A stretch of DNA of 25,981 nt, taken from assembly GCA_051867925.1 (NCBI GenBank), contig JBJDZI010000003.1, positions 1-25,981 of the forward strand, in the 5' to 3' direction. Below, piece by piece: positions 1-8,663 of this stretch. Below the pieces are notes generated by a model. The model had not been told where the DNA came from, did no database searches, and worked only from the letters and a program-made list of their open reading frames with translations. How positions within the stretch are numbered: position 1 is the stretch's first letter; each line of letters opens with the position of its first letter. Source of the stretch: CAKSQF01 sp051867925 (GTDB taxonomy: Bacteria > Bacillota > Clostridia > Oscillospirales > CAG-272). The position numbers and the translations under genes were made by a program.

Positions 1-1355
1 ATCTCCTTGGTGCGGTTGAGAATATATTCACGGTTCAGATTGCGCAGTTTGATCTCGGCAATGTAGTTGGCTTGGATCTCATCGATAGAGAAGCCTTCCA
101 TCAGATTCGGCACCACATCCTTTTCCAAAGGCGTATTGCGGACGATGCGGATGGCTTTGTCGATATCCAGCAGGATCTTGGCAAGACCCAACAGCAGATG
201 CAGGCGCTCGTTCTTGCGATCCCGATCGTAAGTCAGTTCACGCTTGACACAACCCATACGGAAAGTGATCCATTCCTGCAGGATCTCGATGATGCCCATC
301 TGTCTGGGTACCCCGTTCACCAGCACGTTGAAGTTGCAGGCGAATCTATCCTGTAGGGGAGTGAGCTTGTAGAGCTTATTCATCAGCTGATCGGGATCGG
401 TTCCCTTCTTCAGGTCGATGGTCAGTTTGAAGCCCGACAGATCGATCTCATCGCGGAAATCGCTGATCTCCTTGAGTTTGCCGTCCCGCACCAGTTCGGT
501 GAGCTTTTTCATAATAGCTTCTACCGTGGTGGAATAGGGAATCTGAATAATGTCAATGCAGTTAGCGCTCTTGTCGTAGACATAGCGTGCCCGCACGGAA
601 ACGCTTCCCCGCCCTGTACGGTAGATGTCCGCCATTTGCTGACGGTTATAGATCAGCAGACCGCCGCCGGGAAAATCGGGGGCTTTGATGATATCCAGCA
701 TCTGATCCACATCGGATTGGGGATTACGAAGCACCTGAATGGCGCCGTCACAGACCTCCCCCAGATTGAAGGAGCAGATCTGGGATGCCATTCCCACAGC
801 GATGCCCATATTGGCGGAAACCAGCACATTGGGGAAAGCCGTAGGGAGCAGAACCGGCTCTGTCATGGTATTGTCGTAGTTAGGTACCATATCCACGGCG
901 TTCTTGTCGATTCCGCGGAAGATCTCGTTACAGAAGGGATCCAGTTTTGCCTCCGTGTAACGGGGAGCGGCGTACGCCATATCGGAGGAATACTGCTTAC
1001 CGAAGGAACCCTTGGAATCAATAAATGGATGGAGCAGTGCCTCGTTTCCGCGGGTCAGACGAACCATCGTCTCGTAGATGGAAGCGTCACCGTGGGGGTT
1101 CAGTTTCATGGTGTCGCCGACGATGGCAGAACTCTTCTTTCGTCCGCCGGTCAACAGTCCGGTCTTGTACATCATATAGAGCAACTTACGGTGAGAGGGC
1201 TTGAAACCGTCGATCTCAGGGATCGCACGGGAGATGATCACGCTCATACTGTAAGGCATATAATTGCTGACCATGGTATCGGTCAGCAGTTTATCGGTAA
1301 TGGGGGCAATTTCGCCGACGACGTCACGGTTAGCTTCTTTCTTCTTCTTTGCCAT
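1..1355 (-). CDS. Topoisomerase IV/gyrase subunit A-like protein (ParC type), 3' end outside window
   Basis: About 451 N-terminal residues of a type IIA topoisomerase A subunit, which cuts and rejoins DNA with an ATPase B subunit partner. The catalytic tyrosine is in APRYTEAKL (about residue 133), and the winged-helix entry SRAIPEIDGFKPSHRKLLY (about 42-60) is clear. The quinolone-region segment reads KLNPHGD, not the KYHPHGD of ordinary GyrA, and the PEIDGFKPSHRK wording matches the second A subunit found in many Clostridia, so I favour a ParC-like role over housekeeping GyrA. The ATG at 1355 has a purine-rich AAAGGGAAAG just upstream. It is the last visible gene of the ligA-led operon. The family is certain; the exact paralogue is inferred. 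Confidence 0.88.
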   Translation of the reverse strand, partial: MAKKKKEANRDVVGEIAPITDKLLTDTMVSNYMPYSMSVIISRAIPEIDGFKPSHRKLLYMMYKTGLLTGGRKKSSAIVGDTMKLNPHGDASIYETMVRLTRGNEALLHPFIDSKGSFGKQYSSDMAYAAPRYTEAKLDPFCNEIFRGIDKNAVDMVPNYDNTMTEPVLLPTAFPNVLVSANMGIAVGMASQICSFNLGEVCDGAIQVLRNPQSDVDQMLDIIKAPDFPGGGLLIYNRQQMADIYRTGRGSVSVRARYVYDKSANCIDIIQIPYSTTVEAIMKKLTELVRDGKLKEISDFRDEIDLSGFKLTIDLKKGTDPDQLMNKLYKLTPLQDRFACNFNVLVNGVPRQMGIIEILQEWITFRMGCVKRELTYDRDRKNERLHLLLGLAKILLDIDKAIRIVRNTPLEKDVVPNLMEGFSIDEIQANYIAEIKLRNLNREYILNRTKE

Positions 1356-1391
1356 GTATCTTTCCCTTTCGTTGATGGATATATGGTTCGG

Positions 1392-2429
1392 TTATACTGC
1401 TTCAATGTCATAGCCTGCGGCTTTGAGCATTCGGTTGAATAGGGCAAGCCCGATTCCCTTGCGGTCAGGGAGAGGGGCGTAAATGCGGGTGATCTCAGGG
1501 CGGCTGTCAAAGGAACGGAGCAGGTCGAACAGATTGCGCGCCTGCTCGTCTCTGCGCTCGAACGCGCCGAGGATACGGGCATTGGATGCATCCGCTACGG
1601 GGTCATCGGCGTAGCAGATCAGCGCGACGTCGGTTCGATTGCGATAAGGTGCCATCGCGGCTTGCACTGCTTCCCGCTCTCCCGAGAGCAGGATCACCCG
1701 CGCCCGGGGCGCGTAATGACGGTATTTCATACCGGGAGCCAGAGGTTTTTCCCCCTCCTGCAGGCGCTCTGTGACCGCTTTGTCCAGCGTGACGGCAAAG
1801 CCTTCCTCCTCCAGCATCTCCACGGTGATGGCACCGGGACGCAGGAGTACCAGCGAGCCGTCTGCCTTTGGTAGGATGATGGTGGACTCCAGCCCGATGT
1901 CGGAGGCACCGCCGTTCAAAATCATATCCACTCTGCCCTGCATATCCTCGATGGCGTGTTCCACGGTGGTGGTGGAGGGGCGTCCCGACAGATTGGCAGA
2001 GGGTGCCGCTATGGGAAAGCCGCAAAGCTCGATCAGACGGTGGGCGATGGGGTGGGAGGGGACGCGTACCGCAACGGTGGAAAGCCCGCCGGTGACGCTG
2101 TCGGGGATGCAGCCCCGTTTGGGCAGGATCACGGTCAGCGGTCCGGGCATAAAGGCTTTTGCCAAGCGATCAAAGGTCTCAGTGGTCACGGCGTACTGCT
2201 TGGCATCGACGGCATCTGCCAGATGAATGATCAGCGGGTTGTCCGACGGTCTGCCTTTGGCGGCGTATACCTTGGGAGCGGCTTCGGATAGAAGTGCGTT
2301 GACTCCCAGTCCGTAGACCGTCTCGGTGGGAATCACAACCAGCCCGCCTGCCCGAAGCAGATCTGCCGCGGCAATGAGATCACCCTCCTCGGGCGAATAG
2401 ATGACTTTCGTATTGATCGTTTGTTCCAT
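1392..2429 (-). CDS. L-threonylcarbamoyladenylate synthase, Sua5 type
   Basis: Makes threonylcarbamoyl-AMP from threonine, bicarbonate and ATP, the first step of t6A tRNA modification at position 37. At 345 aa it is the long Sua5 form: an N-terminal YrdC domain (about 10-205) plus a C-terminal Sua5 domain (about 245-345). YrdC signatures are PTETVYGLG (34-42), KGRPSDNPL (58-66), PSANLSGRPS (143-152) and LESTII (180-185). The interdomain linker APGMKYRHYAP (231-241) is typical of Sua5. The start has GGAAA about 5 bases upstream. It follows prfA by 27 bases in the same operon, a translation-centred grouping. Confidence 0.95.
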   Translation of the reverse strand: MEQTINTKVIYSPEEGDLIAAADLLRAGGLVVIPTETVYGLGVNALLSEAAPKVYAAKGRPSDNPLIIHLADAVDAKQYAVTTETFDRLAKAFMPGPLTVILPKRGCIPDSVTGGLSTVAVRVPSHPIAHRLIELCGFPIAAPSANLSGRPSTTTVEHAIEDMQGRVDMILNGGASDIGLESTIILPKADGSLVLLRPGAITVEMLEEEGFAVTLDKAVTERLQEGEKPLAPGMKYRHYAPRARVILLSGEREAVQAAMAPYRNRTDVALICYADDPVADASNARILGAFERRDEQARNLFDLLRSFDSRPEITRIYAPLPDRKGIGLALFNRMLKAAGYDIEAV

Positions 2430-2456
2430 AATCGTTTCCGAATTGATTGAAATCGG

Positions 2457-3527
2457 TTAAAATTCGCTGTTTTTCAGTTTCTCTGCATTGTCGGCACGGT
2501 TCAGTGCATCGATCATCTCGCCGATGTTACCGTTCAGGAAACTCTCCAGCGAGTGGAGGGTCAGTCCGATGCGATGATCGGTGATACGCCCTTGCGGGAA
2601 GTTGTAGGTGCGGATGCGCTCACTGCGGTCTCCCGTTCCCACTTGACTGCGGCGCTGGCTGGCAATCTTCTGATCCTGCTCGGTTTTGGCAATATCGTAG
2701 AGCTTGGCACGGAGCATCTTCATTGCCTTGTCGCGGTTTTTGAACTGGGAGCGCTCCTCCTGACATTCAATCACGATGCCCGAGGGCTTGTGGGTCAGAC
2801 GAACCGCAGACTCGGTTTTGTTGATGTGCTGACCGCCCGCGCCACTGGATTTACAGCTCTCGATGACGATGTCCGCAGGATTGATCACCACATCCACATC
2901 TTCTACCTCGGGGAGGACGGCAACGGTAACGGTGGAGGTCTGAATGCGCCCCTGGGACTCGGTTTCGGGGACTCTCTGTACCCGGTGTACGCCGCTTTCA
3001 AACTTGAAGCGGGAGTATACGCCCTCGCCGTCTACTGAGAAGGAAATCTCACGATAGCCGCCCAGCCCCGTTTCGTTGCAGGAGATCCGTTCGGTCTTGT
3101 AACGCAGCATATCGGCGTACATGGTATACATCCGATAGAGATCCGCGGCAAACAACGCTGCTTCTTCTCCGCCTGCGCCTGCGCGGATTTCCACGATAAC
3201 GCTCTTGTTATCGTCGGGATCTTTGGGCAGGAGCATGATTTTCAGCTCCTCCAGCAAGGTCTCCATATTCTGCTTGGAAGATTTGTATTCCTCCTCCAGA
3301 AGGATCTTGAACTCGGGATCGGGAGAGTCGGCAAGGAGCATTTTCGCTTCTTCAAACGCCTCTTCCTGCCTTTTGTAAGCGCGATACTGCTCGATCAGCG
3401 GTGTCATGTTTTTGACCTCGCGCATGAGCTTTTTGTATTCATCCTGATTGTTGACGATAGCGGGGTCGGCAAGACTATCGTTCATTCGTTCAAATTTTTC
3501 TTCGGCTTCTTTCAGTTTATTCAGCAT
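2457..3527 (-). CDS. prfA: Peptide chain release factor 1
   Basis: Reads UAA and UAG stop codons in the ribosomal A site and triggers peptide release. The 356-aa length is normal for RF1. The stop-codon recognition tripeptide is P-E-T (187-189) within RVPETESQGRIQTS, the RF1 PxT form rather than the RF2 SPF. The catalytic GGQ motif is at 231-233 in SGAGGQHINKTES, whose glutamine is the usual target of PrmC methylation. The N-terminal third is helical and charged, as in the family. Its ATG lies inside the end of the NUDIX gene (11-base overlap), suggesting translational coupling. No separate prmC is visible. Confidence 0.97.
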   Translation of the reverse strand: MLNKLKEAEEKFERMNDSLADPAIVNNQDEYKKLMREVKNMTPLIEQYRAYKRQEEAFEEAKMLLADSPDPEFKILLEEEYKSSKQNMETLLEELKIMLLPKDPDDNKSVIVEIRAGAGGEEAALFAADLYRMYTMYADMLRYKTERISCNETGLGGYREISFSVDGEGVYSRFKFESGVHRVQRVPETESQGRIQTSTVTVAVLPEVEDVDVVINPADIVIESCKSSGAGGQHINKTESAVRLTHKPSGIVIECQEERSQFKNRDKAMKMLRAKLYDIAKTEQDQKIASQRRSQVGTGDRSERIRTYNFPQGRITDHRIGLTLHSLESFLNGNIGEMIDALNRADNAEKLKNSEF

Positions 3528-3981
3528 AGCGTTTCCTTAACTGTTCGGCAAATTCAAGGATGGGTCTTCGATCGGTAGAATGGAGATTTTCGGGCAGAGC
3601 ATCGATATCAAACCAGCAAAGCTCGGCGGCTTCGCCGTCTGCAAAGGCAGGTTCCCCCGCAAAATCGTCGCTGACATAAACGATGTCGGTATAGTTGGCA
3701 ATATCGCCGCTTTCATAGGTGACGGTCATCTCGGGACCCGTGTAGACCCCGAAGAGAGTCAGTTTTCCTACCCGCAGCCCGATCTCCTCCAGCACTTCGC
3801 GGCGGCAAGCGTCTTCCGCCACTTCTTCGTAGTCCATGATGCCTCCGTGCTTTCCGAAAGAGCCGTCATCTGCACGCTTCTGGAGCAGCAGTTTCCGTCC
3901 TCGGTAGAGGATGACACCGCTTCCCACCAGCATCAGCGGACGGTGTCCGATCAGACGGCGTATTTGCTTATAATATTCCAT
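3517..3981 (-). CDS. NUDIX hydrolase
   Basis: A 154-aa protein with a perfect Nudix box, G-x5-E-x7-R-E-V-L-E-E-I-G-L, from G47 to L69, the Mg-binding helix that hydrolyses nucleoside diphosphates linked to another moiety. The preceding QKRADDGSFGKHGG is typical of MutT/ADP-ribose-like members. The substrate cannot be read from sequence. It starts 8 bases after the obgE stop with a GAGG ribosome site and overlaps prfA by 11 bases, so it is firmly inside the operon. It may be a housecleaning enzyme. Confidence 0.92.
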   Translation of the reverse strand: MEYYKQIRRLIGHRPLMLVGSGVILYRGRKLLLQKRADDGSFGKHGGIMDYEEVAEDACRREVLEEIGLRVGKLTLFGVYTGPEMTVTYESGDIANYTDIVYVSDDFAGEPAFADGEAAELCWFDIDALPENLHSTDRRPILEFAEQLRKRYAE

Positions 3982-3989
3982 ATTGCCTC

Positions 3990-5270
3990 TTATTTGACGA
4001 AATCAAACTCGAAATCCAGAATGCTGACGGTATCGCCGTCAGTACATCCTGCACTCTCCAGTGCCTCGATCACCCCGGAGGTGCGAAGCACCTTTTCAAA
4101 ATAGCGGAGAGATTCCCGATCTTCGAAATTAACCGAGCCCATCAGTTTATACAGCCAATCGCCCTCCACCACATAGTAGCCCTTGTCGTTGCGGGTGACA
4201 GTGACGGAGTGATCCTTTTTGGATGAAAAATCCTCCACGGGCGCTTGATATTCGCTCTCGTAGATGGTCATGGGCGGCAGGGTCTGGAGTTTCTGATATG
4301 CCAATTTTACCAGTTGATCCACATTCTTGCGGGTGGCGGCGGAAATATAAACCAGATCATAACCCTTCACCGAGATGAAGTCCTCAAAATCGGTCAGATC
4401 AGCGTCTTCTTCCAAAAGGTCGCACTTGTTGGCGGCAATGATCTGCGGACGCTTCGCCATTTCGGGATTGTACTGCTCCAATTCATAGTTGATGGCAAGG
4501 ATATCGTCGATGGGATCTCTTCCCTCTTTCCCTGTGATGTCCACCACGTGGATAAGCAGTCGGCAACGGTCTACGTGCCGCAGGAACTGGTGACCAAGTC
4601 CCGCACCTTCGGATGCGCCTTCAATGAGTCCGGGGATGTCTGCGGCAACGAATGCGGCGTTTTCGCCGACCTCCACCACGCCGATACTGGGTTCCAAAGT
4701 GGTGAAATGATAGTCACCGATCTTGGGATGCGCACCGCTGATGATGGAAAGGAGAGAGGATTTTCCTACATTGGGCATTCCCACCAGACCTACGTCTGCC
4801 AGCAGTTTCAGCTCCAGCAGGATCTCTTTTTCTTCCCCTTGAATGCCCGCTTTGGCAAATCGGGGAATCTGACGGGTAGGGGTGGCAAAATGCTTGTTGC
4901 CCCAGCCGCCGCGTCCTCCTTTACAGATGACGAAATCCTCGCAATCGGACATATCTTTGATGACCAGCCCGGTTTCGGGATCTTTCAGCACCGTTCCGGG
5001 AGGAACGGGCAGGATCAGGTCGGCACCGTTTTTGCCGTGGAATTTTCCGCCCGCACCGGGCGCGCCGCTCTCGGCAACGAATTTGCGCTTGTATTTGTAA
5101 TAAGTCAAGGTGTTCTGTCCTTCGTCAATGCGGAAGATGATGCTTCCGCCGTTGCCGCCGTCACCGCCGTCGGGACCGCCGTGAGCGATGTATTTTTCGC
5201 GGCGGAAGGAAACGGAACCGTTTCCGCCGTTTCCTGCTTTCAAATATACTTTTACGGTATCAAATAACAT
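3990..5270 (-). CDS. obgE: GTPase ObgE/CgtA
   Basis: A ribosome-associated GTPase involved in 50S assembly and stringent-type control. At 426 aa it has three parts: a glycine-rich Obg fold (1-158, with GGPDGGDGGNGG at 31-42), a GTPase domain with P-loop GMPNVGKSS (164-172), switch FTTLEPSIG (189-197), DIPG (211-214), NKCD (281-284) and ISAA (309-312), and a C-terminal OCT domain (about 345-426) ending in a run of acidic and aromatic residues. All nucleotide-binding motifs are intact. It lies 22 bases after ligA (stop at 5293) and 8 bases before the NUDIX gene. Confidence 0.97.
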   Translation of the reverse strand: MLFDTVKVYLKAGNGGNGSVSFRREKYIAHGGPDGGDGGNGGSIIFRIDEGQNTLTYYKYKRKFVAESGAPGAGGKFHGKNGADLILPVPPGTVLKDPETGLVIKDMSDCEDFVICKGGRGGWGNKHFATPTRQIPRFAKAGIQGEEKEILLELKLLADVGLVGMPNVGKSSLLSIISGAHPKIGDYHFTTLEPSIGVVEVGENAAFVAADIPGLIEGASEGAGLGHQFLRHVDRCRLLIHVVDITGKEGRDPIDDILAINYELEQYNPEMAKRPQIIAANKCDLLEEDADLTDFEDFISVKGYDLVYISAATRKNVDQLVKLAYQKLQTLPPMTIYESEYQAPVEDFSSKKDHSVTVTRNDKGYYVVEGDWLYKLMGSVNFEDRESLRYFEKVLRTSGVIEALESAGCTDGDTVSILDFEFDFVK

Positions 5271-5292
5271 AGTTTATCTCTCTTTTTGTCGA

Positions 5293-7266
5293 TTATTTCA
5301 ACAGTTCACGGAACTCGTTCTCGTCGATGATGCGCACGCCGAGGGACTCCGCTTTGGCAAGTTTGGAGCCTGCTTCTGCGCCTGCCAGCACGACGGAGGT
5401 CTTTTTGGATACGGACGAGGAAGTTTTGCCGCCGTACTGCTTAATCAGCGCTTCTGCTTCACTTCTGGTCAGCGTGGGGAGCGTGCCGGTCAGTACGAAA
5501 GTCATCCCTGCAAAACGGTCGTCGGTCTGTTCGGGAGCGGTCATTGCCATTTCCACCCCTGCGGCTTTCAATGCGTCGATCAGGGTGCGCGTCTGGGGAT
5601 GGGAGAAGTAATTCACCACGTTTTCTGCGGTGATCAGCCCCACGTCCTCCACCGCGCAAAGCTCGTCGGCGGTCAGCGTGAAGAACCGCTCGATGTCGCC
5701 GAACGCCGATGCCAGCGCTTCGCCTGCTTTTTCGCCGATCTGGCGGATGCCCAGTGCAAAGAGGAGCCGCGAAAGTCCGCGAGTCTTGGAGGCTTCTATG
5801 GCGGCAAGGAGATTGTCTGCCGACTTGTCGCCCATTCGGTCGAGGCTGATGAGATCTTCTTTTTTCAGCGTGTAGAGGTCGGCAACCGAGGTGACGAGTC
5901 CCTTTTCGTGCAACACTTTGATTTGTGCGGGGCCGAGTCCTGCAATGTCCATAGCATCTTTGGAAGCATAATGGATCAGATTGCGGATGAGCTGTGCAGG
6001 GCAGGAGGCGTTGGTGCAACGGGTCGCCGCTTCCTCGTCACGAACCACAGGTTCGCCGCAGGAGGGGCAGAGAGCAGGCATCTCGTACACGGGAAGTTCG
6101 CCCTCCCGCTTGGTGGGATGAGATGCGGCGATTTCGGGAATGATGTCGCCCGCCTTCTGCACGGTCACATAGTCGCCGATACGGATGTCCCGCTCGTGGA
6201 TAAAGTCGATGTTGTGGAGGGTGGCACGGCTGACAGTGGAACCTGCCAGTCTGACCGGCTCCAGTTCGGCGATGGGGGTCAGCACACCTGTGCGCCCCAC
6301 TTGGATAGAAATGTCCAAAAGCCGCGTGATCTTCTGCTCGGGCGGGAATTTGTATGCCACCGCCCATTTGGGAGTGGAAGTGCCTTCGCCGATCTCCTCC
6401 CGTCTTGCCAGAGAGTTGACCTTGATGACCACGCCGTCGATGTCAAAGGGGAGGTTCTCCCGCATCCTGCCGATCTCCTCGATCTGTGCGATGATTTCGT
6501 CGGCTGTGGAGGCTTTTGCGTAGAACGGTACCACCTTGAAGCCCTGGGCTTTCATAAATTCCAGCGTTTCGATGTGGGTATCGAAGGCGCGGTCGCACAG
6601 TTGCAGATTAAACAGGAAAATATCCAGCTTTCGGGATGCGGTGATCTTGGAATCCAGCTGACGGAGGGAGCCTGCCGCCGCGTTTCGGGGATTGGCAAAG
6701 AGCGATTCCTCGTTTTCCTCCCGCTGACGGTTCAACGCTTCAAAGGAGGAGCGAGGCATATACACTTCCCCGCGGACTTCCAGCGTACCGTCATAATCAA
6801 TGGTCAGCGGGATCGACTGAATGGTGCGTGCGTTTTCGGTGATTACCTCGCCCACCGTTCCGTCGCCTCGGGTGGCGGCGTAAACCAGCCGTCCGCCTTC
6901 GTAATGCAGGGCAACCGACAGACCGTCGATTTTGCACTCTACGGAATACTCGTGCGAACCGTATTCCGCCTCCAGCCTGCTGCAAAAAGCACGCAGTTCA
7001 TCGTAAGAGAACACGTCGGTGAGGCTTTTCAGCGGTACTGTATGGGTAATCTTTTCAAATTTCGAAAGTGCCGCACCGCCGACTCTTTTGGTGGGCGAAT
7101 TGGGATCGTCGTACTCGGGGTGTGCCTCTTCCAGTTCCTTAAGCTCATAAAAGAGCTTATCGTATTCGAAATCTGAGATCTCGGGAGAGTCCTCCACATA
7201 GTATTTTCGGCTGTGATAGGCAAGCGTTTTGCGCAGACGGTTAATCCGCTCCAATATCTGATCCAT
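5293..7266 (-). CDS. ligA: NAD-dependent DNA ligase LigA
   Basis: Seals nicks during replication and repair using NAD+. The adenylated lysine is in ECKIDGLSVAL (K112 from the chosen start). An OB fold follows, then a four-cysteine zinc finger (C400, C403, C417, C422), helix-hairpin-helix repeats and a C-terminal BRCT domain (about 590-657, FVLTGTLPTLTRSEAEALI). The frame is open to an ATG at 7287, but I chose the ATG at 7266 because GGGAGG sits 5 bases before it and nothing suitable precedes 7287. This gives 657 aa, normal for the family. First gene of the operon. Confidence 0.96.
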   Translation of the reverse strand: MDQILERINRLRKTLAYHSRKYYVEDSPEISDFEYDKLFYELKELEEAHPEYDDPNSPTKRVGGAALSKFEKITHTVPLKSLTDVFSYDELRAFCSRLEAEYGSHEYSVECKIDGLSVALHYEGGRLVYAATRGDGTVGEVITENARTIQSIPLTIDYDGTLEVRGEVYMPRSSFEALNRQREENEESLFANPRNAAAGSLRQLDSKITASRKLDIFLFNLQLCDRAFDTHIETLEFMKAQGFKVVPFYAKASTADEIIAQIEEIGRMRENLPFDIDGVVIKVNSLARREEIGEGTSTPKWAVAYKFPPEQKITRLLDISIQVGRTGVLTPIAELEPVRLAGSTVSRATLHNIDFIHERDIRIGDYVTVQKAGDIIPEIAASHPTKREGELPVYEMPALCPSCGEPVVRDEEAATRCTNASCPAQLIRNLIHYASKDAMDIAGLGPAQIKVLHEKGLVTSVADLYTLKKEDLISLDRMGDKSADNLLAAIEASKTRGLSRLLFALGIRQIGEKAGEALASAFGDIERFFTLTADELCAVEDVGLITAENVVNYFSHPQTRTLIDALKAAGVEMAMTAPEQTDDRFAGMTFVLTGTLPTLTRSEAEALIKQYGGKTSSSVSKKTSVVLAGAEAGSKLAKAESLGVRIIDENEFRELLK

Positions 7267-7305
7267 AGCACCCTCCCGTGATTGCATAACTCGGCATTAT
7301 TGAAT

Positions 7306-7334
7306 AGTATAGCACATTTTTGCGCGATTTGCAA
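7306..7334 (-). promoter_or_regulatory. Sigma-A promoter of the ligA operon
   Basis: On the minus strand a -35 TTGCAA (7329-7334) and a -10 TATACT (7306-7311) are separated by exactly 17 bases. The predicted transcript start near 7299 lies about 33 bases upstream of the ligA ATG at 7266. It could drive the whole ligA-obgE-NUDIX-prfA-sua5-parC run, since gaps between those genes are short and hold no obvious terminator. Confidence 0.75.
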
Positions 7335-7401
7335 GAGATATGACAAAAAAAACGAAAGAACTGCATCTCAGACGCCGAAGTTTTCCCCTTCACGCCCCTC
7401 C

Positions 7402-7537
7402 AAGCCGCTGCGCGGCTTCCTCCCGCCCCCATTCCTTGGCTGTGGGCGTTCAAAGTCCATACAACCAATCGCCCGGCAAGAATTTGCCGGGCGATCAAAA
7501 AGTTCTTGGAGGTTCGGAACCTTCATTGGGGAAGGTT
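7402..7537. repeat. Cluster of four hairpins in the ligA-lipoprotein intergenic region
   Basis: The 389 bases between ligA (7266) and the lipoprotein stop (7656) hold no convincing gene. They contain AAGCCG/CGGCTT (7402-7418), a 10-bp stem CGCCCGGCAA/TTGCCGGGCG (7470-7492), AGGTTC/GAACCT (7510-7522) and AACCTTC/GAAGGTT (7518-7537), the last two mutually exclusive. None has a convincing T tract. The stretch 7380-7500 is GC-rich, in contrast to the AT-rich 7540-7655 in which I see nothing. This could be a dispersed intergenic repeat or inefficient terminators. Confidence 0.45.
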
Positions 7538-7655
7538 GCATTTAGTTTGTGCTAATATTGGTTGGGTTTGTTGTTCCAAGCATATTGATATTATACATTG
7601 CTTTAATTAGATTATTTATTGCTAACAATTGCTCAGGGGTTGCATTCTCAACCTT

Positions 7656-8481
7656 TTATCTATCTAACGTGAATGCGTCATAAACTTCAGTGTCGATATA
7701 AGCCATCCAATAATCAAATAACGGATTATCTTTGTATTCGTTATAATCTAAAATATGTTTCTGCACTCCAAAGGCATCAAGCATAGCACTATATTCTTCT
7801 TTTGGCATTATCAATCGTCTAATAGTTTTATTTGAAGGTCTATTGTCTTTGCTAAAATAATAATTTAAAGTTGTGTAATAGCCGTTTATCGATTCGGTAT
7901 TAGCCCCATAATATGGCAAGCCTTCGACCCTAAACCAAATATGCTGTGGTTTTGTCTGCAATTCCAATGGAGCAATAGTATTATATAATGGCTCGTCATC
8001 AATATATTTCAATACTTCTGGAGCCAAACTTGTAAAAGAAGCTATAAATCTTAATTCTTCTCTATCTATTTTTAATCCGCCATACAAACTCATTTCAGCA
8101 AAGTCTAAAGTCATTTCATCTAAGTTTGCTAGTATCTGGCTGGCAGTAATGTTTTCTTCATCAACCGAAAAGTCCGGATTTGGAACAAATGTATCATAAT
8201 GCTTTGGATTAGATGTTGTATCTGGCTCATTTGTTGTCCCCGGGTTATTTATATCAGTTGTGCCGGTGGTTGGTTCTTTTACATTTGGGTCGTCCGGGCT
8301 ACCGGATACATATGTTTTTTCCCCATCTACTACTATTATTTGTCCTTGGTCGTCTACATAAGTCTCTAATTCGGGTTTGTTCAGGTTACATCCGGTCAGC
8401 ACAACGCCTGTAATCATTGACGATGCAACAAGGCTAATCGCGGTGGCTTTGGTTTTCCATCTTTATCATAGTCTTTATCAT
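7656..8481 (-). pseudogene. AT-rich lipoprotein-like gene with frameshifted signal peptide
   Basis: From the internal ATG at 8417 the frame encodes 253 aa: a membrane stretch, the lipobox-like LTGC, a Thr/Pro/Asn/Asp-rich linker, and a C-terminal region with no fold I recognise. Reading upstream in the same frame gives KTKATAISLVASS, which with ITGVVLTGC makes a complete type II signal peptide, but this frame has no start before a stop. The only good start (ATG at 8481 behind GGAGGAG) reads MIKTMIKMENQSHRD and then stops at TAG. Removing one base near 8453-8460 joins the two frames. The gene is much more AT-rich than its neighbours, suggesting transfer. Either it is broken or the base is an assembly error; the ATG at 8417 has no ribosome site. 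Confidence 0.6.
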
Positions 8482-8493
8482 AGTCTTTCTCCT
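8470..8493 (-). repeat. 12-bp direct repeat at the lipoprotein start
   Basis: GACTATGATAAA occurs twice in tandem on the minus strand, so two ATGs (8481 and 8469) follow one GGAGGAG ribosome site. The unit is four codons, so changes in copy number would keep the frame. Confidence 0.5.
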
Positions 8494-8500
8494 CCGATAC

Positions 8501-8529
8501 AAAAAAGTGTGTCTCAACAAGAGACACAC
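8501..8529 (-). terminator. Intrinsic terminator in the lipoprotein leader
   Basis: On the minus strand GTGTGTCTC (8529-8521), loop TTGTT (8520-8516) and GAGACACAC (8515-8507) form a perfect 9-bp stem, followed at once by six Ts (8506-8501). It lies downstream of the promoter at 8664-8692 and upstream of the GGAGGAG ribosome site, so it would end the transcript before the gene unless it is prevented from folding. Confidence 0.75.
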
Positions 8530-8553
8530 CGAAAAAGTGAATCTCTTATTGTT

Positions 8554-8657
8554 GTCACACAATTTCATTACCCTTTGAGGATAGAGAAAGAAAGAGAAAC
8601 ACCTTTTTCCAAAGTATAGTTTCCCCAAGGGGCAATGCAAATATGAAATTGTGTGAC
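8554..8657 (-). promoter_or_regulatory. Structured leader with 15-bp closing stem, possible attenuator
   Basis: A perfect 15-bp inverted repeat, GTCACACAATTTCAT at 8657-8643 and ATGAAATTGTGTGAC at 8568-8554 on the transcript, encloses about 74 bases. The 5' arm begins about where transcription should start from the upstream promoter. The 3' arm and following bases (GTGTG, 8560-8556, and CAACAA, 8554-8549) can pair instead with the terminator loop and 3' arm (UUGUUG 8520-8515, CACAC 8511-8507). That gives mutually exclusive terminator and antiterminator folds. I recognise no known riboswitch class. Confidence 0.5.
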
Positions 8658-8663
8658 GCTCAT

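Noticed and set aside
5188..7176. A 662-codon plus-strand open frame opposite ligA, and similar long ones opposite parC, obgE, serC and pfk
   Set aside because: They are antisense frames kept open by the codon bias of well-recognised genes; none has a plausible ribosome site plus recognisable protein.
7241..7498. Minus-strand open frame over the ligA promoter region
   Set aside because: It runs across the promoter and hairpins, has no ribosome site and no recognisable protein features.
8434..8640. A 68-codon minus-strand open frame over the leader and terminator
   Set aside because: It starts at TTG with no ribosome site and runs through the hairpins; its last part is simply the frame of the lipoprotein's first ATG.
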